From a virus, in IMG/VR virus record IMGVR_UViG_3300025305_000077, positions 1 through 32,103 of that record: a stretch of DNA of 32,103 bases; one strand, given 5' to 3'. Below are positions 21,935 through 29,641 of this stretch, piece by piece. The first letter of the stretch is position 1. Each line of letters starts with the position of its first letter. The notes below the pieces were generated by a model. It was not told the origin of the DNA. It was given only the letters and a program-made list of their open reading frames with translations, and searched no databases. A program made the translations under genes and the position numbers.

Positions 21935-24147
21935 TGGCCGAATATAAAAAAGCAGATTTAAAAAGCAAGCTAGAAATTGATCTAGCTGATAACGATACTG
22001 GTGCTATTACAGCTAAAACTATTAGAAACAGCATGTTACATATTGTTGATTCTGTTACCCCTATTATTGCCAGTGGAAGTGACAATTACTACAAGTATTC
22101 TCTTGACATTAGAGATAGTGGAGTAACGACCGCAAATAGTCCCCTTAATATGATCCATTCTCAGTGGGATGGCAATAGTGTTTCTAGTATTGAATTTGTT
22201 TCTGGCGATGACACCACAAACAAAGAAGATGGTGGCATCAATTTTTACACTTCTAATTCTGGGGTAGCTATTGGCGGGGTGGGAAAACAAAAGAGGGTTT
22301 CCCTTAAGCCAGATGGTCAAGTTCATATCTATGGTAGCGGAGTAAACCCGCCAATTAGAATAGATCGTTCTCATCCAGAATCTGGGGTGGCTATTTATGT
22401 TCGCACTAGCCCCAACCTTTTGGCTGCTGGTAGCGGAACCAATATGAACTTTGGTCACCTTGATGCCAGAACAAACACCCTAACAAAAAGATTTGCTGTC
22501 GATACTGACGGCAAATTCGGAATAGGCCACGAATATCCTTCTGAACCACTACATGTTAGAGCGTCTGGTAATGCTTTGAGACTTGATCTTCAAAGCTCTT
22601 TAACCAATACCGCAGATGTAATCATATCTAAATACAAGGGCGGCGAACCCACCGTTCAGAATAACTTGCTAGCTACCTTTGGGTTGGGCGTAGACACAAA
22701 CGCTAGCGGGGCTGCTAGGTTCTTTATCGGGTATGACGATGATAGAAAACACAGGGTTAATTTCGGAGAGGCGCTGTTTGTTGTTACTAGCGGAGGCAAA
22801 GCCTCAGTGGGTTCGCTTTATCCAAAAGAACAATTTGTGGTTGGAGATGACATTGGCAAGCACACTGTAGCAAGCGGTGATCGAGCTTTGGTTGTTGGCG
22901 CACAATACGGAAATGCGGAATTGTTCATTGGTTCTGGAAACACAAATACTGACATCTCTAATTTTGCTCGCTTTAGATGGAACAGTTCCACAAAACAACA
23001 AATCGTAGAGACAAGATCCGCTGGAATAACAAGACATAACCAACTCGTACTAGATTCCACAAACAATAACATAGGGTTTGCAAGCTCTGGGGTTCGACGA
23101 ACAGACTGGCGACCTTTATTTAACACACATGTGTACGCTAGCGGAGCAGCCACCACAGCCTTGGAGACACCAATAGGTAGCCAATCTGCAATCTATATCG
23201 GCTCTAACACTTCTGGAAGTGGAGATCCTTTGATTGGAAACTGGTCTACCATTGGCTATAAGGCATATATTGGTGATGACACAGAAGACGTATTAAAGAT
23301 AAATAATTCTGGGTCGTTTGTTCCTAGCCACCTGACTATTGATCGTGAGGGTCGCGTTGGTATTAATACTGCTGCACCTTATGACAATTTTGCTGCCGGA
23401 ACAAACTATTTCCACGTAAGTGGTAATGATGCGTCAATGATGGTTGGCAACAATGCCACGTATTCAGCGCTCAGGCTGCTTGGTTCTAGAAGTACAACTG
23501 ACTCAGCTTATATACAAGCCGGAACCAGCGCTGCGGATACTGGCGCTAAATTAGTAATTAGTAGATTTGATAGTGACACTTCTAATATTTCAGACTTTAT
23601 TATCCGATCTGATAAAACAACCTACCACGGCAATATAGCCCTCAACGACAAGTATATTAGTAATGATGGTGGAGATGAGGGAATTAGAGTTACTGACGAT
23701 GGAAAGGTTGGTATTAACATAGTGCCAACCTATGAACTTCAGTTGAGCAGTAATTCTGCTGCAAAGCCTGTTAGTTCTGTTTGGAATGTTGATTCTGACG
23801 AAAGGGTTAAGACCGACGTTTCAACCATTACTGGTGGTCTAGATAAGATTGATTCCTTAAGACCTGTTAAATTTAAGTACATAGATGACTACTGCCATTG
23901 TCATGATGGCGTAGAATCGGACACGTACTATTACAACTTTATCGCTCAAGAAGTGGAAGTTGAATTCCCCGAAGCCGTGACGGAAAGCGGTCAAGATATA
24001 TTGGATCGCGACACTGACGAACTTTTAGTTGAAAACGTTAAAACCCTCGACTCTCATATGATTAATGTTTACTTAGTTTCCGCTATCAAAGAGCTTAAGG
24101 CTGAACTTGATGCAGCTAAAGCAAGAATAACAACACTAGAATCCTAA
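21934..24147 (+). CDS. Fibre/spike with C-terminal S74 intramolecular chaperone
   Basis: The protein has 737 residues. The N-terminus (1-45, DLKSKLEIDLADNDTGAITA and IVDSV) is the anchor-type motif also seen in the gene at 13358. The long body is Gly/Ser/Asn-rich beta structure with many short strands, like a beta-helix or triple-stranded shaft. The last 124 residues are a peptidase S74 chaperone: the self-cleavage motif S621-D-E-R-V-K626 (Ser-Lys five apart), LRPVKFKYID, YNFIAQEVEVEFPEAV, and an end helix AIKELKAELDAAKARI. The chaperone trimerises the fibre and then cuts itself off before Ser621. Cysteine-histidine pairs in DDYCHCHDG (652-660) are an unusual insertion in this domain. It is translationally coupled to the neck gene. 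Confidence 0.92.
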   Translation: MAEYKKADLKSKLEIDLADNDTGAITAKTIRNSMLHIVDSVTPIIASGSDNYYKYSLDIRDSGVTTANSPLNMIHSQWDGNSVSSIEFVSGDDTTNKEDGGINFYTSNSGVAIGGVGKQKRVSLKPDGQVHIYGSGVNPPIRIDRSHPESGVAIYVRTSPNLLAAGSGTNMNFGHLDARTNTLTKRFAVDTDGKFGIGHEYPSEPLHVRASGNALRLDLQSSLTNTADVIISKYKGGEPTVQNNLLATFGLGVDTNASGAARFFIGYDDDRKHRVNFGEALFVVTSGGKASVGSLYPKEQFVVGDDIGKHTVASGDRALVVGAQYGNAELFIGSGNTNTDISNFARFRWNSSTKQQIVETRSAGITRHNQLVLDSTNNNIGFASSGVRRTDWRPLFNTHVYASGAATTALETPIGSQSAIYIGSNTSGSGDPLIGNWSTIGYKAYIGDDTEDVLKINNSGSFVPSHLTIDREGRVGINTAAPYDNFAAGTNYFHVSGNDASMMVGNNATYSALRLLGSRSTTDSAYIQAGTSAADTGAKLVISRFDSDTSNISDFIIRSDKTTYHGNIALNDKYISNDGGDEGIRVTDDGKVGINIVPTYELQLSSNSAAKPVSSVWNVDSDERVKTDVSTITGGLDKIDSLRPVKFKYIDDYCHCHDGVESDTYYYNFIAQEVEVEFPEAVTESGQDILDRDTDELLVENVKTLDSHMINVYLVSAIKELKAELDAAKARITTLES

Positions 24148-24161
24148 TAAGGAGATAAAAA

Positions 24162-24719
24162 ATGGCTGATGTAGCTACAAACGTAAGATTAACCGCAGAT
24201 GCTGCCTCAAGAAATGGTAGCGTTATTGTTGGCGCACCAAAGGGTGCTAAAACCGACGCAATTGGAACTAACTATAGAATAAGGGCTGGTGGCGAAGCTG
24301 CTACGGCAACTGTCACCTTTACTGGTGCCGCGACCGCCGATGAAACCATTGTAATCATTGATGCCGATGGCGTTTCTAAAACGTACACGGCTAAAGATGC
24401 AACCGCCGCAGGAAGTCTTCAGTTTATTAAGACTGACAAGAACGCCGCCGCCACAGCTTTAAAGCTTTGTATTGATAACGCCGCTGGTCACAATGGATCA
24501 ATTGCTGTCGCTGATGACCTAGCTGGCGTTTTGACTTTAACCCAACTGAAACCCGGAATTAGAGGCAATACTACTATTACTGAAGGTTTGAGTAATTGTA
24601 CTGTAGTAAGCTTTACTGGTGGAACATATGAGTCTGGCGTGAATGACGCAAGTCTTGTTACTGGCTTGGATACAAAGTGGACAGCTAGATTTGATGATAA
24701 GACTTATTACACTAGTTAA
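24162..24719 (+). CDS. Virion structural protein, beta-rich
   Basis: The protein has 185 residues with low complexity and an Ala/Thr/Gly bias. The middle part (ATATVTFTGAATADETIVII at about 46-65, then FIKTDKNAAATALKLCIDN) resembles a beta-alpha domain found repeatedly in phage surface proteins, where a T-I-x-I/D-G-x-x-x-T-Y-T strand pair precedes a helix with A-A-x-x-L-x-x-x-I. The strong AAGGAGAT ribosome site and the gap of only 14 bases to the S74 fibre suggest good expression. No membrane segment or catalytic motif is visible. Capsid decoration or fibre accessory roles are both possible. Confidence 0.65.
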   Translation: MADVATNVRLTADAASRNGSVIVGAPKGAKTDAIGTNYRIRAGGEAATATVTFTGAATADETIVIIDADGVSKTYTAKDATAAGSLQFIKTDKNAAATALKLCIDNAAGHNGSIAVADDLAGVLTLTQLKPGIRGNTTITEGLSNCTVVSFTGGTYESGVNDASLVTGLDTKWTARFDDKTYYTS

Positions 24720-24737
24720 TATTATTAGGTAATCAAA

Positions 24738-25229
24738 ATGGCTCTTAATTTACCCGCAAGTGCGTTCACAAAGTTGAATGAAGCTATTCTTCTATTCAAC
24801 CGAACATGCAATGTGGTATATCCAGAAAGAAGACAAACGTGTGAAAATTGTGTTACTAACACTTTTGGGGGAAGGTCTACAAATACTTATGTAACTGGTG
24901 GCCCTATCCCCTTTAGCAGGGGGTCAACCTGCCCACTTTGTGGGGGCGAAGGTTTTAAGAATGTAGAAAGCACCGAGTCTGTTGAGTTAAGAATATATTA
25001 CAGAAGGAGAGATTTTATTGACGTTGGTATTAACGTGGACATACCCAACAACGTAATACAAACGGTTGGATATATGGACGACTACGCAAAACTAACTAAA
25101 GCTAAAGAGCTATTGGTAGATGTGGGAAGTCATAATCAAGGTAGATATAGCAGAATTTCTGAGCCATATAGCCAAGGCTTTAAACAAAACCCAACACAAT
25201 ATATTGTTATATTTTGGGAGAGGATCTAA
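24738..25229 (+). CDS. Zinc-ribbon neck/connector protein
   Basis: The protein has 163 residues. It has a cysteine-based metal site: C24, C35-x2-C38 and C65-P-L-C68-G-G-E-G, the second pair in a DnaJ-like C-P-x-C-x-G-x-G form. A beta-rich part follows: ELRIYYRRRDFIDVGINVDI (82-101), IQTVGYMDDYAKLTKAKELL and YIVIFWERI at the end. This family is common in the neck region of phages; it probably joins portal and tail or forms head-closure contacts. It ends in TAATG overlapping the next gene, which is also a neck-type protein. Ribosome site AGG is weaker than in its neighbours. Precise position in the particle is inferred. Confidence 0.72.
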   Translation: MALNLPASAFTKLNEAILLFNRTCNVVYPERRQTCENCVTNTFGGRSTNTYVTGGPIPFSRGSTCPLCGGEGFKNVESTESVELRIYYRRRDFIDVGINVDIPNNVIQTVGYMDDYAKLTKAKELLVDVGSHNQGRYSRISEPYSQGFKQNPTQYIVIFWERI

Positions 25230-25891
25230 TGGCTGGAAAACTTTGGGTTGAACTTACTGCTAAACCAGAGGAATTTGAAAAGTTTATTTTATCTGCTTTG
25301 AAGAAGGCTCTTGCAGCAACGCTTAAAAAATCGCTTAAGACAATTGAAAATGGTTTTTCGGACTTAGTTTATTCCGCAGTTTATAATTGCATGGAACTAG
25401 ACCAACTTAGAAGTGGAACATTACGTCATGAATTAGGGCTGTCATCAAGCCAAAGTAGTAACGCTTCAGAAGACATAGCAAGGGCTGTTAGCAGGTCTGT
25501 TTTTGTGGAAATTCAAGAGCCAAAAGGAAAGGGTATTGGCGGTCTTAGTGTAAATATTCAGCCAACAAATTTTGCAAATGTATTATCCATTTCTGGTTCT
25601 ACCGTTGATTATTTTTCCAAGAGAAGCAAAGAGCTTGTTACCCTCGAATGGTTAGAGTGGCTACTAACGAGGGGCGACACAATCATTGTGGGAAGATTTC
25701 ACTTTGAACCCAAAGCGGGCCGAGGAAGAACTGGGGGAGGACGTATGGAAAAGGGCGGGGCTTGGAAAATAGATTCTCAGTTTTCAGGTACAGTAAGTGA
25801 CAATTTTATTAGCAGGGCATTAGGCGAAAAGAGCGTGCGAGCAAAGATGCAAAGAATCATCGAAAAGACAATAAAGAAAAACTGGAATTAA
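25229..25891 (+). CDS. Neck/tail completion-type protein
   Basis: The protein has 220 residues from ATG 25229, which overlaps the previous stop as TAATG and has GGGAG/GAGG upstream; an in-frame ATG at 25214 is the alternative, five codons earlier. Residues 1-70 are helical and Lys-rich, then a Ser-rich link, then DYFSKRSKELVTLEWLEWLL (about 127-146), IIVGRFHFEPKAGRGRTGGG (about 151-170) and FSGTVSDNFISRALGEK. The W-L-L-x-x-G-D-x-I-I-V and R-T-G-x-G-x-M steps match a recurring phage head-tail joining family. It is likely to bind the portal/neck ring. The call is by pattern and place. Confidence 0.68.
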   Translation: MAGKLWVELTAKPEEFEKFILSALKKALAATLKKSLKTIENGFSDLVYSAVYNCMELDQLRSGTLRHELGLSSSQSSNASEDIARAVSRSVFVEIQEPKGKGIGGLSVNIQPTNFANVLSISGSTVDYFSKRSKELVTLEWLEWLLTRGDTIIVGRFHFEPKAGRGRTGGGRMEKGGAWKIDSQFSGTVSDNFISRALGEKSVRAKMQRIIEKTIKKNWN

Positions 25892-25892
25892 G

Positions 25893-26954
25893 ATGACTAA
25901 ATGGCTAAAAAAAATAGGCAATGTTGGTGACAGCACAGTTTCCTCAATAATACAAGACAACTTAATTGAACTTTTTGACTGGGGTCTTATAGACGCTGGT
26001 GGTTTTTTTAATGTTGAGATACCAACATCCGGTCAGTTTGGGGGAGACAAACACAAGCTCAGGCTGGTAGATGATCCCAGATACACAAAAGGTCAAGTGT
26101 GGGAAGGTTTTAGATCTAATTGGGTTTGGCAAAGTGGCGTGTCAACAACTGCTCAACCTAAGACCTTAACAAAGCTAAAGCCAGATTCAACCGACTACCC
26201 CAATTCAATACATTCTCCCGGCATTTCGGGGGTGTTTGTTGGTGGTGCATTTCAACCAACTTCTGGTGTTGGTACTTATAAACACCATGTTGATTATCCA
26301 AATGGCAGGGTGGTCTTTGATAGCGCGATTAGCACAACCAGCACAGTAACCGCTGAGTTTAGCTATAAATGGACTAAAGTAACAAAATCAAACGAAGACT
26401 TTTTTCGAGAGGTTCAATATAGATCAGAACGCGCGGATGGTGATTTTACCCTAGAGGCTTCTGGTGATTGGTCACAATTAGCAGAAACTAGACTCCAATT
26501 ACCCGCAATGGCAATTGAGGTTGTCAAAAGAAGAGATTCTGAACCCTATTCTTTAGGGTCGTTAGCTCATTATGTTAACACTGATGTGTTATTTCATGTT
26601 TTGGCAGAAGATGATTACGATAGAGATAAGCTGTTAGATATAGTGTCTTTTCAACAAGAAAATACCATAAGTATGTTTGATAGTGATATGATTGGAAGGA
26701 ACAACGCTTTTCCGCTGGATTACAGGGGTATGACATATAGTAATGTAGTGGAGCATCCCCATGCGTCACAGATATACCCCTTGTTGTTACAGTCTAGTGG
26801 AATCTTACATGGAGGATTTAAGTATGGTGAAACACTTTCAGATAGTCATGGTAAAACATTGCACATCACTACGGCAAATGTTCAACGTTCTGAAGAAATT
26901 TCACCAAATTTATATCACGGAGTAGTGAGAATGAATACCGAGGTAATTACCTAA
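25893..26954 (+). CDS. Virion structural protein, probably neck or tail terminator
   Basis: The protein has 353 residues. It begins with helices (residues 1-33), then a beta-rich body: GQFGGDKHKLRLVDDPRYTK (47-66), YPNGRVVFDSAISTTSTV (about 135-152), a C-terminal part with SMFDSDMIGRNNAFPLDYRG (about 261-280) and GFKYGETLSDSHGK. The Y-P-N/D-G-x-V-x-F segment, typical of a beta hairpin, recurs in phage neck and tail proteins. It comes after two neck-type genes and before the tail tube, so a tail-end or tail-terminator role is plausible. I do not recognise a specific family. Start is one base after the preceding stop. Confidence 0.65.
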   Translation: MTKWLKKIGNVGDSTVSSIIQDNLIELFDWGLIDAGGFFNVEIPTSGQFGGDKHKLRLVDDPRYTKGQVWEGFRSNWVWQSGVSTTAQPKTLTKLKPDSTDYPNSIHSPGISGVFVGGAFQPTSGVGTYKHHVDYPNGRVVFDSAISTTSTVTAEFSYKWTKVTKSNEDFFREVQYRSERADGDFTLEASGDWSQLAETRLQLPAMAIEVVKRRDSEPYSLGSLAHYVNTDVLFHVLAEDDYDRDKLLDIVSFQQENTISMFDSDMIGRNNAFPLDYRGMTYSNVVEHPHASQIYPLLLQSSGILHGGFKYGETLSDSHGKTLHITTANVQRSEEISPNLYHGVVRMNTEVIT

Positions 26955-26968
26955 CTAATTATCTCAAT

Positions 26969-26979
26969 TGGTGTATAAT
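26969..26979 (+). promoter_or_regulatory. Phage promoter motif TGGTGTATAAT (copy 4, ahead of tail tube)
   Basis: This is an exact copy of the boxes at 7760 and 13309, in a 66-base gap, 41 bases before the tail tube ATG. No -35 hexamer is seen; the flanks are A/T-rich. Confidence 0.66.
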
Positions 26980-27020
26980 ATGTTAGAAAGATAAACTTTT
27001 TCCTTTTAGGAGAGACATAA

Positions 27021-28058
27021 ATGGCTAATAAAAGAACATACTGGGCAGTTGAAGCCCTTGGCGTGGCCGCAGAAGGCACCGGCGAAACAATTAGTAATGC
27101 GCAATTTGTTCCCGGCGTTCAAAGTGTAGGCATCACCACAAATTTTAACTTAGAACAAATTTTTCAACTCGGTCAGCTAGAAATCTATCAAGATCTTGAA
27201 GAAGTTCCAGATGTAGAAATTTCTGTTGAAAGGGTTCTGGATCAATTTAATTGCATGTATGGTCGCACAATGGATGTAGGTACGCCTACTGCTATTACAA
27301 TTGCAGGTGATCAAAACAATAAATGTGATATTGTTTTTAGTGTCAATAATGAAACCACAGATGATGTTGCTGGTGATAATGACCCACTCGCCGCTGTTTG
27401 GTGTTCTGGAATGTTTTGTTCTAGTGCATCGTTTACTTTTGGCGTTGATGGTAATTTCACTGAATCTACTACTTTGGTTGGTAATCATAAAAAGTGGGCG
27501 GCTGCACCCGGAGCCTCCATAGCGGGCTTGCCTACTGACGCGACGGTTATTGCTGGAGATGATCCAACAGCCGGATTGGTTTCAAAGAGACAGCATATCT
27601 GGATGACCTCAACCCCAGCACCAATCTCCGATCTTACTACGGCAGAAAAGGCTATTCAAAGTATTAATGTTAGTGTTGACTTTGGGCGTGAAGAAATTAA
27701 TGCCCTTGGCACAAGACTTCCTTATCACAGATTCGTCACCTTCCCAGTTGAAGTTTCTTGTGAAATTGAAGCTATTGTTACTGATATTACTGACATGGCT
27801 ACAGACGCTTTGCCAAATGCAAACAATACCACTGCTCAATCTATCGCGTTTAACGTCGGGGATGTTGCCGTGGGCGATATTGCATCAGGCGGTGCTTCTT
27901 CTGCTATTCACACCTTTAATTTAGGCAGTAAGAACAGAATGCAATCTGTTACATGGAACGGCATTGATACGGGTGGTGGAAACGCCAGCATAACGTATTC
28001 ATTCCGTAACTTTAATAAGCTTGATTACACCTATTCTGGTGCTGCTGGTTTGAATTAA
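27021..28058 (+). CDS. Major tail tube protein
   Basis: The protein has 345 residues. The N-terminal part (MANKRTYWAVEALGVA, then FVPGVQSVGITTNFNLEQIF, QLGQLEIYQDLEEVPDVEIS) has the polymer-forming beta layout of tail tube proteins, with the pattern G-Q-L-x-I-Y-Q-x-x-E-x-V-P-x-V-E-x-S-V seen in tube proteins that precede the chaperone pair. A larger beta insertion with Ala/Gly/Asp-rich loops follows in the middle, and SKNRMQSVTWNGIDTGGGNA near the C-terminus. It has its own promoter motif and a very good AGGAGA ribosome site, fitting high demand. It is followed by a hairpin and then the tail-chaperone-like gene, the usual order tube - chaperone - tape measure. Confidence 0.85.
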   Translation: MANKRTYWAVEALGVAAEGTGETISNAQFVPGVQSVGITTNFNLEQIFQLGQLEIYQDLEEVPDVEISVERVLDQFNCMYGRTMDVGTPTAITIAGDQNNKCDIVFSVNNETTDDVAGDNDPLAAVWCSGMFCSSASFTFGVDGNFTESTTLVGNHKKWAAAPGASIAGLPTDATVIAGDDPTAGLVSKRQHIWMTSTPAPISDLTTAEKAIQSINVSVDFGREEINALGTRLPYHRFVTFPVEVSCEIEAIVTDITDMATDALPNANNTTAQSIAFNVGDVAVGDIASGGASSAIHTFNLGSKNRMQSVTWNGIDTGGGNASITYSFRNFNKLDYTYSGAAGLN

Positions 28059-28075
28059 GAATTTTACTGATAACT

Positions 28076-28099
28076 AGGGGGCTGGGAAGCCAGCCCCCT
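28076..28099 (+). terminator. Strong GC hairpin after tail tube gene (no clear T-run)
   Basis: The stem AGGGGGCTGG / CCAGCCCCCT has 10 perfect base pairs and loop GAAG. It begins 18 bases after the tail tube stop. Only TT follows before ATG-rich sequence, so it may stabilise the 3' end of the tube mRNA or be a processing site instead of a full terminator. Confidence 0.6.
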
Positions 28100-28102
28100 T
28101 AT

Positions 28103-28236
28103 GTCAGTTCACATAGCGATAGCCACTTTTTGGGATAGGCAAGTGAATGAACTGACTTTAGATAATGGACTTAGGGAACGGGAAAACTACACTTCCCGTA
28201 TAAAGTTATGGAACTTTATGAGCGGGAATTTTTTTT
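28103..28236 (+). promoter_or_regulatory. Structured leader with competing hairpins and terminator-like stem over the start codon
   Basis: Several inverted repeats are seen. GTCAGTTCA (28103-28111) pairs with TGAACTGAC (28148-28156), enclosing CACTT (28124-28128) / AAGTG (28141-28145). ACGGGAA (28178-28184) pairs with TTCCCGT (28193-28199). The alternative is a terminator-like stem: TTCCCG (28193-28198) with CGGGAA (28223-28228) and ATAAAGTT (28200-28207) with AACTTTAT (28212-28219), loop ATGG (28208-28211), then eight T (28229-28236). The last two use the same TTCCCG arm, so they exclude each other, like an antiterminator/terminator pair. The start codon of the next gene is the loop. No Shine-Dalgarno site is visible. 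Confidence 0.7.
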
Positions 28237-29236
28237 GTCACGACTATTACTTGATAAAAAAATTGTAGAAATTGGCGATTTGGTTTTACACATACATCCA
28301 TTAACCATTGAGCAAAACTATATCGCACAAAAGGTTTTTAGGGATTCTTATGAAGAGGCTTTATTTTCTGGTGTTTTTGCCAGAAAAGAAATGCGTCAAT
28401 TGATGGTTGATCAGGGAGTTTGGTCAGAAGAAGAAGAAGGTAGGCTAACAAGAAACACTAAAAAAATAGAAGATTTAAAATTAGCTATTTATAATGATTT
28501 TTTAGTGCCAGTAAAAAGAGAAAGAATAAGATCAGAACTTAGGGAATTGGAAAAAGAACAAGGAACACTATACCAACAAAAACATGGAAATGATCACTTA
28601 GACTGCGAAGGGTTAGCAACATACGCCAGATGGAACTGGATAATTGAAAACACAACAACACACCCAGATGGAACCTCATATTTATTTGAGGAACTAGATA
28701 TAACGACGGTATTAAGATTAAACAATGAATGCGACATAGACACAATATATTTAAGAGAGATGTCTAGAACAGACCCTTGGGTTAGCATTTGGAGAAATTC
28801 AGGAAAAAACGCAGAAAAGATTTTTAGAAAACACGTTTTTGAGCTTACAAAGGATCAAGACGAAATAGTTAGCTGGACTGGTTTATATGAAAATGTAGCA
28901 GAAGCTTATGAATCCCCAAAACGTGAAGTCATAGAAGATAATGATGCTCTTGATGGGTGGTTAGTAGCACAAAGAAGAGAATCAGAAAAAGACAAAAGCA
29001 AAAAACAGCTAGAAGGATTTGAAAGCGCACACGAAAAGGCAGACGAAGTTTATCTTGTATCTAGAAGTAAAGAAGAGACCGATGCTATATACGCCCTAAA
29101 TGAGGGCGAATCCAAAATGACAGTTAAATCTAGGATGAACCAAGTAAAAGAAGCTGGCGAAGACGGAATAAAGTATGAAAAATTTACGGACGTTAAAATG
29201 AGAGTAATAAATGAAGCGAGTCAAAAATTCGGATAA
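28208..29236 (+). CDS. Tail assembly chaperone-like protein (paralog A)
   Basis: The protein has 342 residues, mostly helical and charged. It begins MELYEREFFLSRLLLDKK, and the YERxFFxSR step looks like the conserved start of a family found ahead of tape measure genes. The segment YEEALFSGVFARKEMRQLMV followed by DQGVWSEEEE (about 48-77) is clearly related to one in the gene at 29628. The rest includes LKLAIYNDFLVPVKRERIRS, a Trp-rich middle (YARWNWIIENTTTH) and a Lys/Glu-rich end. Its place between tail tube and tape measure is where tail assembly chaperones lie; such proteins bind the tape measure during tail building. The frame is closed upstream by a stop at 28172, so ATG 28208, inside a terminator-like hairpin, is the first possible start. 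No gpG/gpGT-type frameshift is apparent. Confidence 0.68.
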   Translation: MELYEREFFLSRLLLDKKIVEIGDLVLHIHPLTIEQNYIAQKVFRDSYEEALFSGVFARKEMRQLMVDQGVWSEEEEGRLTRNTKKIEDLKLAIYNDFLVPVKRERIRSELRELEKEQGTLYQQKHGNDHLDCEGLATYARWNWIIENTTTHPDGTSYLFEELDITTVLRLNNECDIDTIYLREMSRTDPWVSIWRNSGKNAEKIFRKHVFELTKDQDEIVSWTGLYENVAEAYESPKREVIEDNDALDGWLVAQRRESEKDKSKKQLEGFESAHEKADEVYLVSRSKEETDAIYALNEGESKMTVKSRMNQVKEAGEDGIKYEKFTDVKMRVINEASQKFG

Positions 29237-29248
29237 TGGGAGGGCATA

Positions 29249-29641
29249 ATGGATGAATCATATGCTGAATTAGTAAGAAAGTCGGATCAATATAAAACCG
29301 ATAGGTCTAGCAAATACAAGGAGGTATCAAAAGAAAGGCTTCTAAAGATATCAAAGAAAAAGATACAGACAACCATGATTGGTGCATTAAGCACTGTAGA
29401 AAAATATCTTGGTTTTTTGTGGGGGCATGAAAGTTCAGAAGAATTGACTCCTGAGCAAGAACACCTTAAACAGATATATGAAGAAGTGAGATCGGAAATA
29501 CTTGACAGGGGAAATAATCAGGCCAGAAACTTAGAGGCAGAATTTGCCAGCTATGATATTAACTGGCTACGATATCAGATTACTTTACCTGTTAAGCCTA
29601 CTACATCAATGGAAAAAGGAGAAGAAGATGGCGAAGAATAA
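29249..29641 (+). CDS. Conserved small phage protein, tail module
   Basis: The protein has 130 residues and looks helical. A basic N-terminal third (SSKYKEVSKERLLKISKKKI, about residues 20-39) is followed by TTMIGALSTVEKYLGFLWGH (41-60), an acidic section with LTPEQEHLKQIYEEVRSEIL, and EFASYDINWLRYQITLPV near the end, then an acidic tail. I know proteins with the KIQTTMIGAL...FLWG and IRSEILDxGN patterns from several unrelated phages, but not their function. It is placed between two related chaperone-like genes, and the next gene begins 14 bases before its end. GGGAGGG is a strong ribosome site. A DNA or RNA contact by the basic end is possible, but there is no direct evidence. Confidence 0.72.
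   Translation: MDESYAELVRKSDQYKTDRSSKYKEVSKERLLKISKKKIQTTMIGALSTVEKYLGFLWGHESSEELTPEQEHLKQIYEEVRSEILDRGNNQARNLEAEFASYDINWLRYQITLPVKPTTSMEKGEEDGEE

Noticed and set aside
14091-24147. Possible diversity-generating retroelement in the fibre genes
   Set aside because: No reverse transcriptase and no template/variable repeat pair with adenine-directed changes is seen in the window.
28059-28207. tRNA-like gene in the structured gap after the tail tube
   Set aside because: The hairpins do not form a cloverleaf with acceptor, D, anticodon and T arms; no GTTC/AATC T-loop at the right place.
28995-29012. AAAAAAC run that might be a frameshift site in the chaperone-like gene
   Set aside because: The run is read as AAA AAA C in the zero frame, not as A AAA AAC, and no overlapping downstream frame continues a product as in gpG/gpGT genes.
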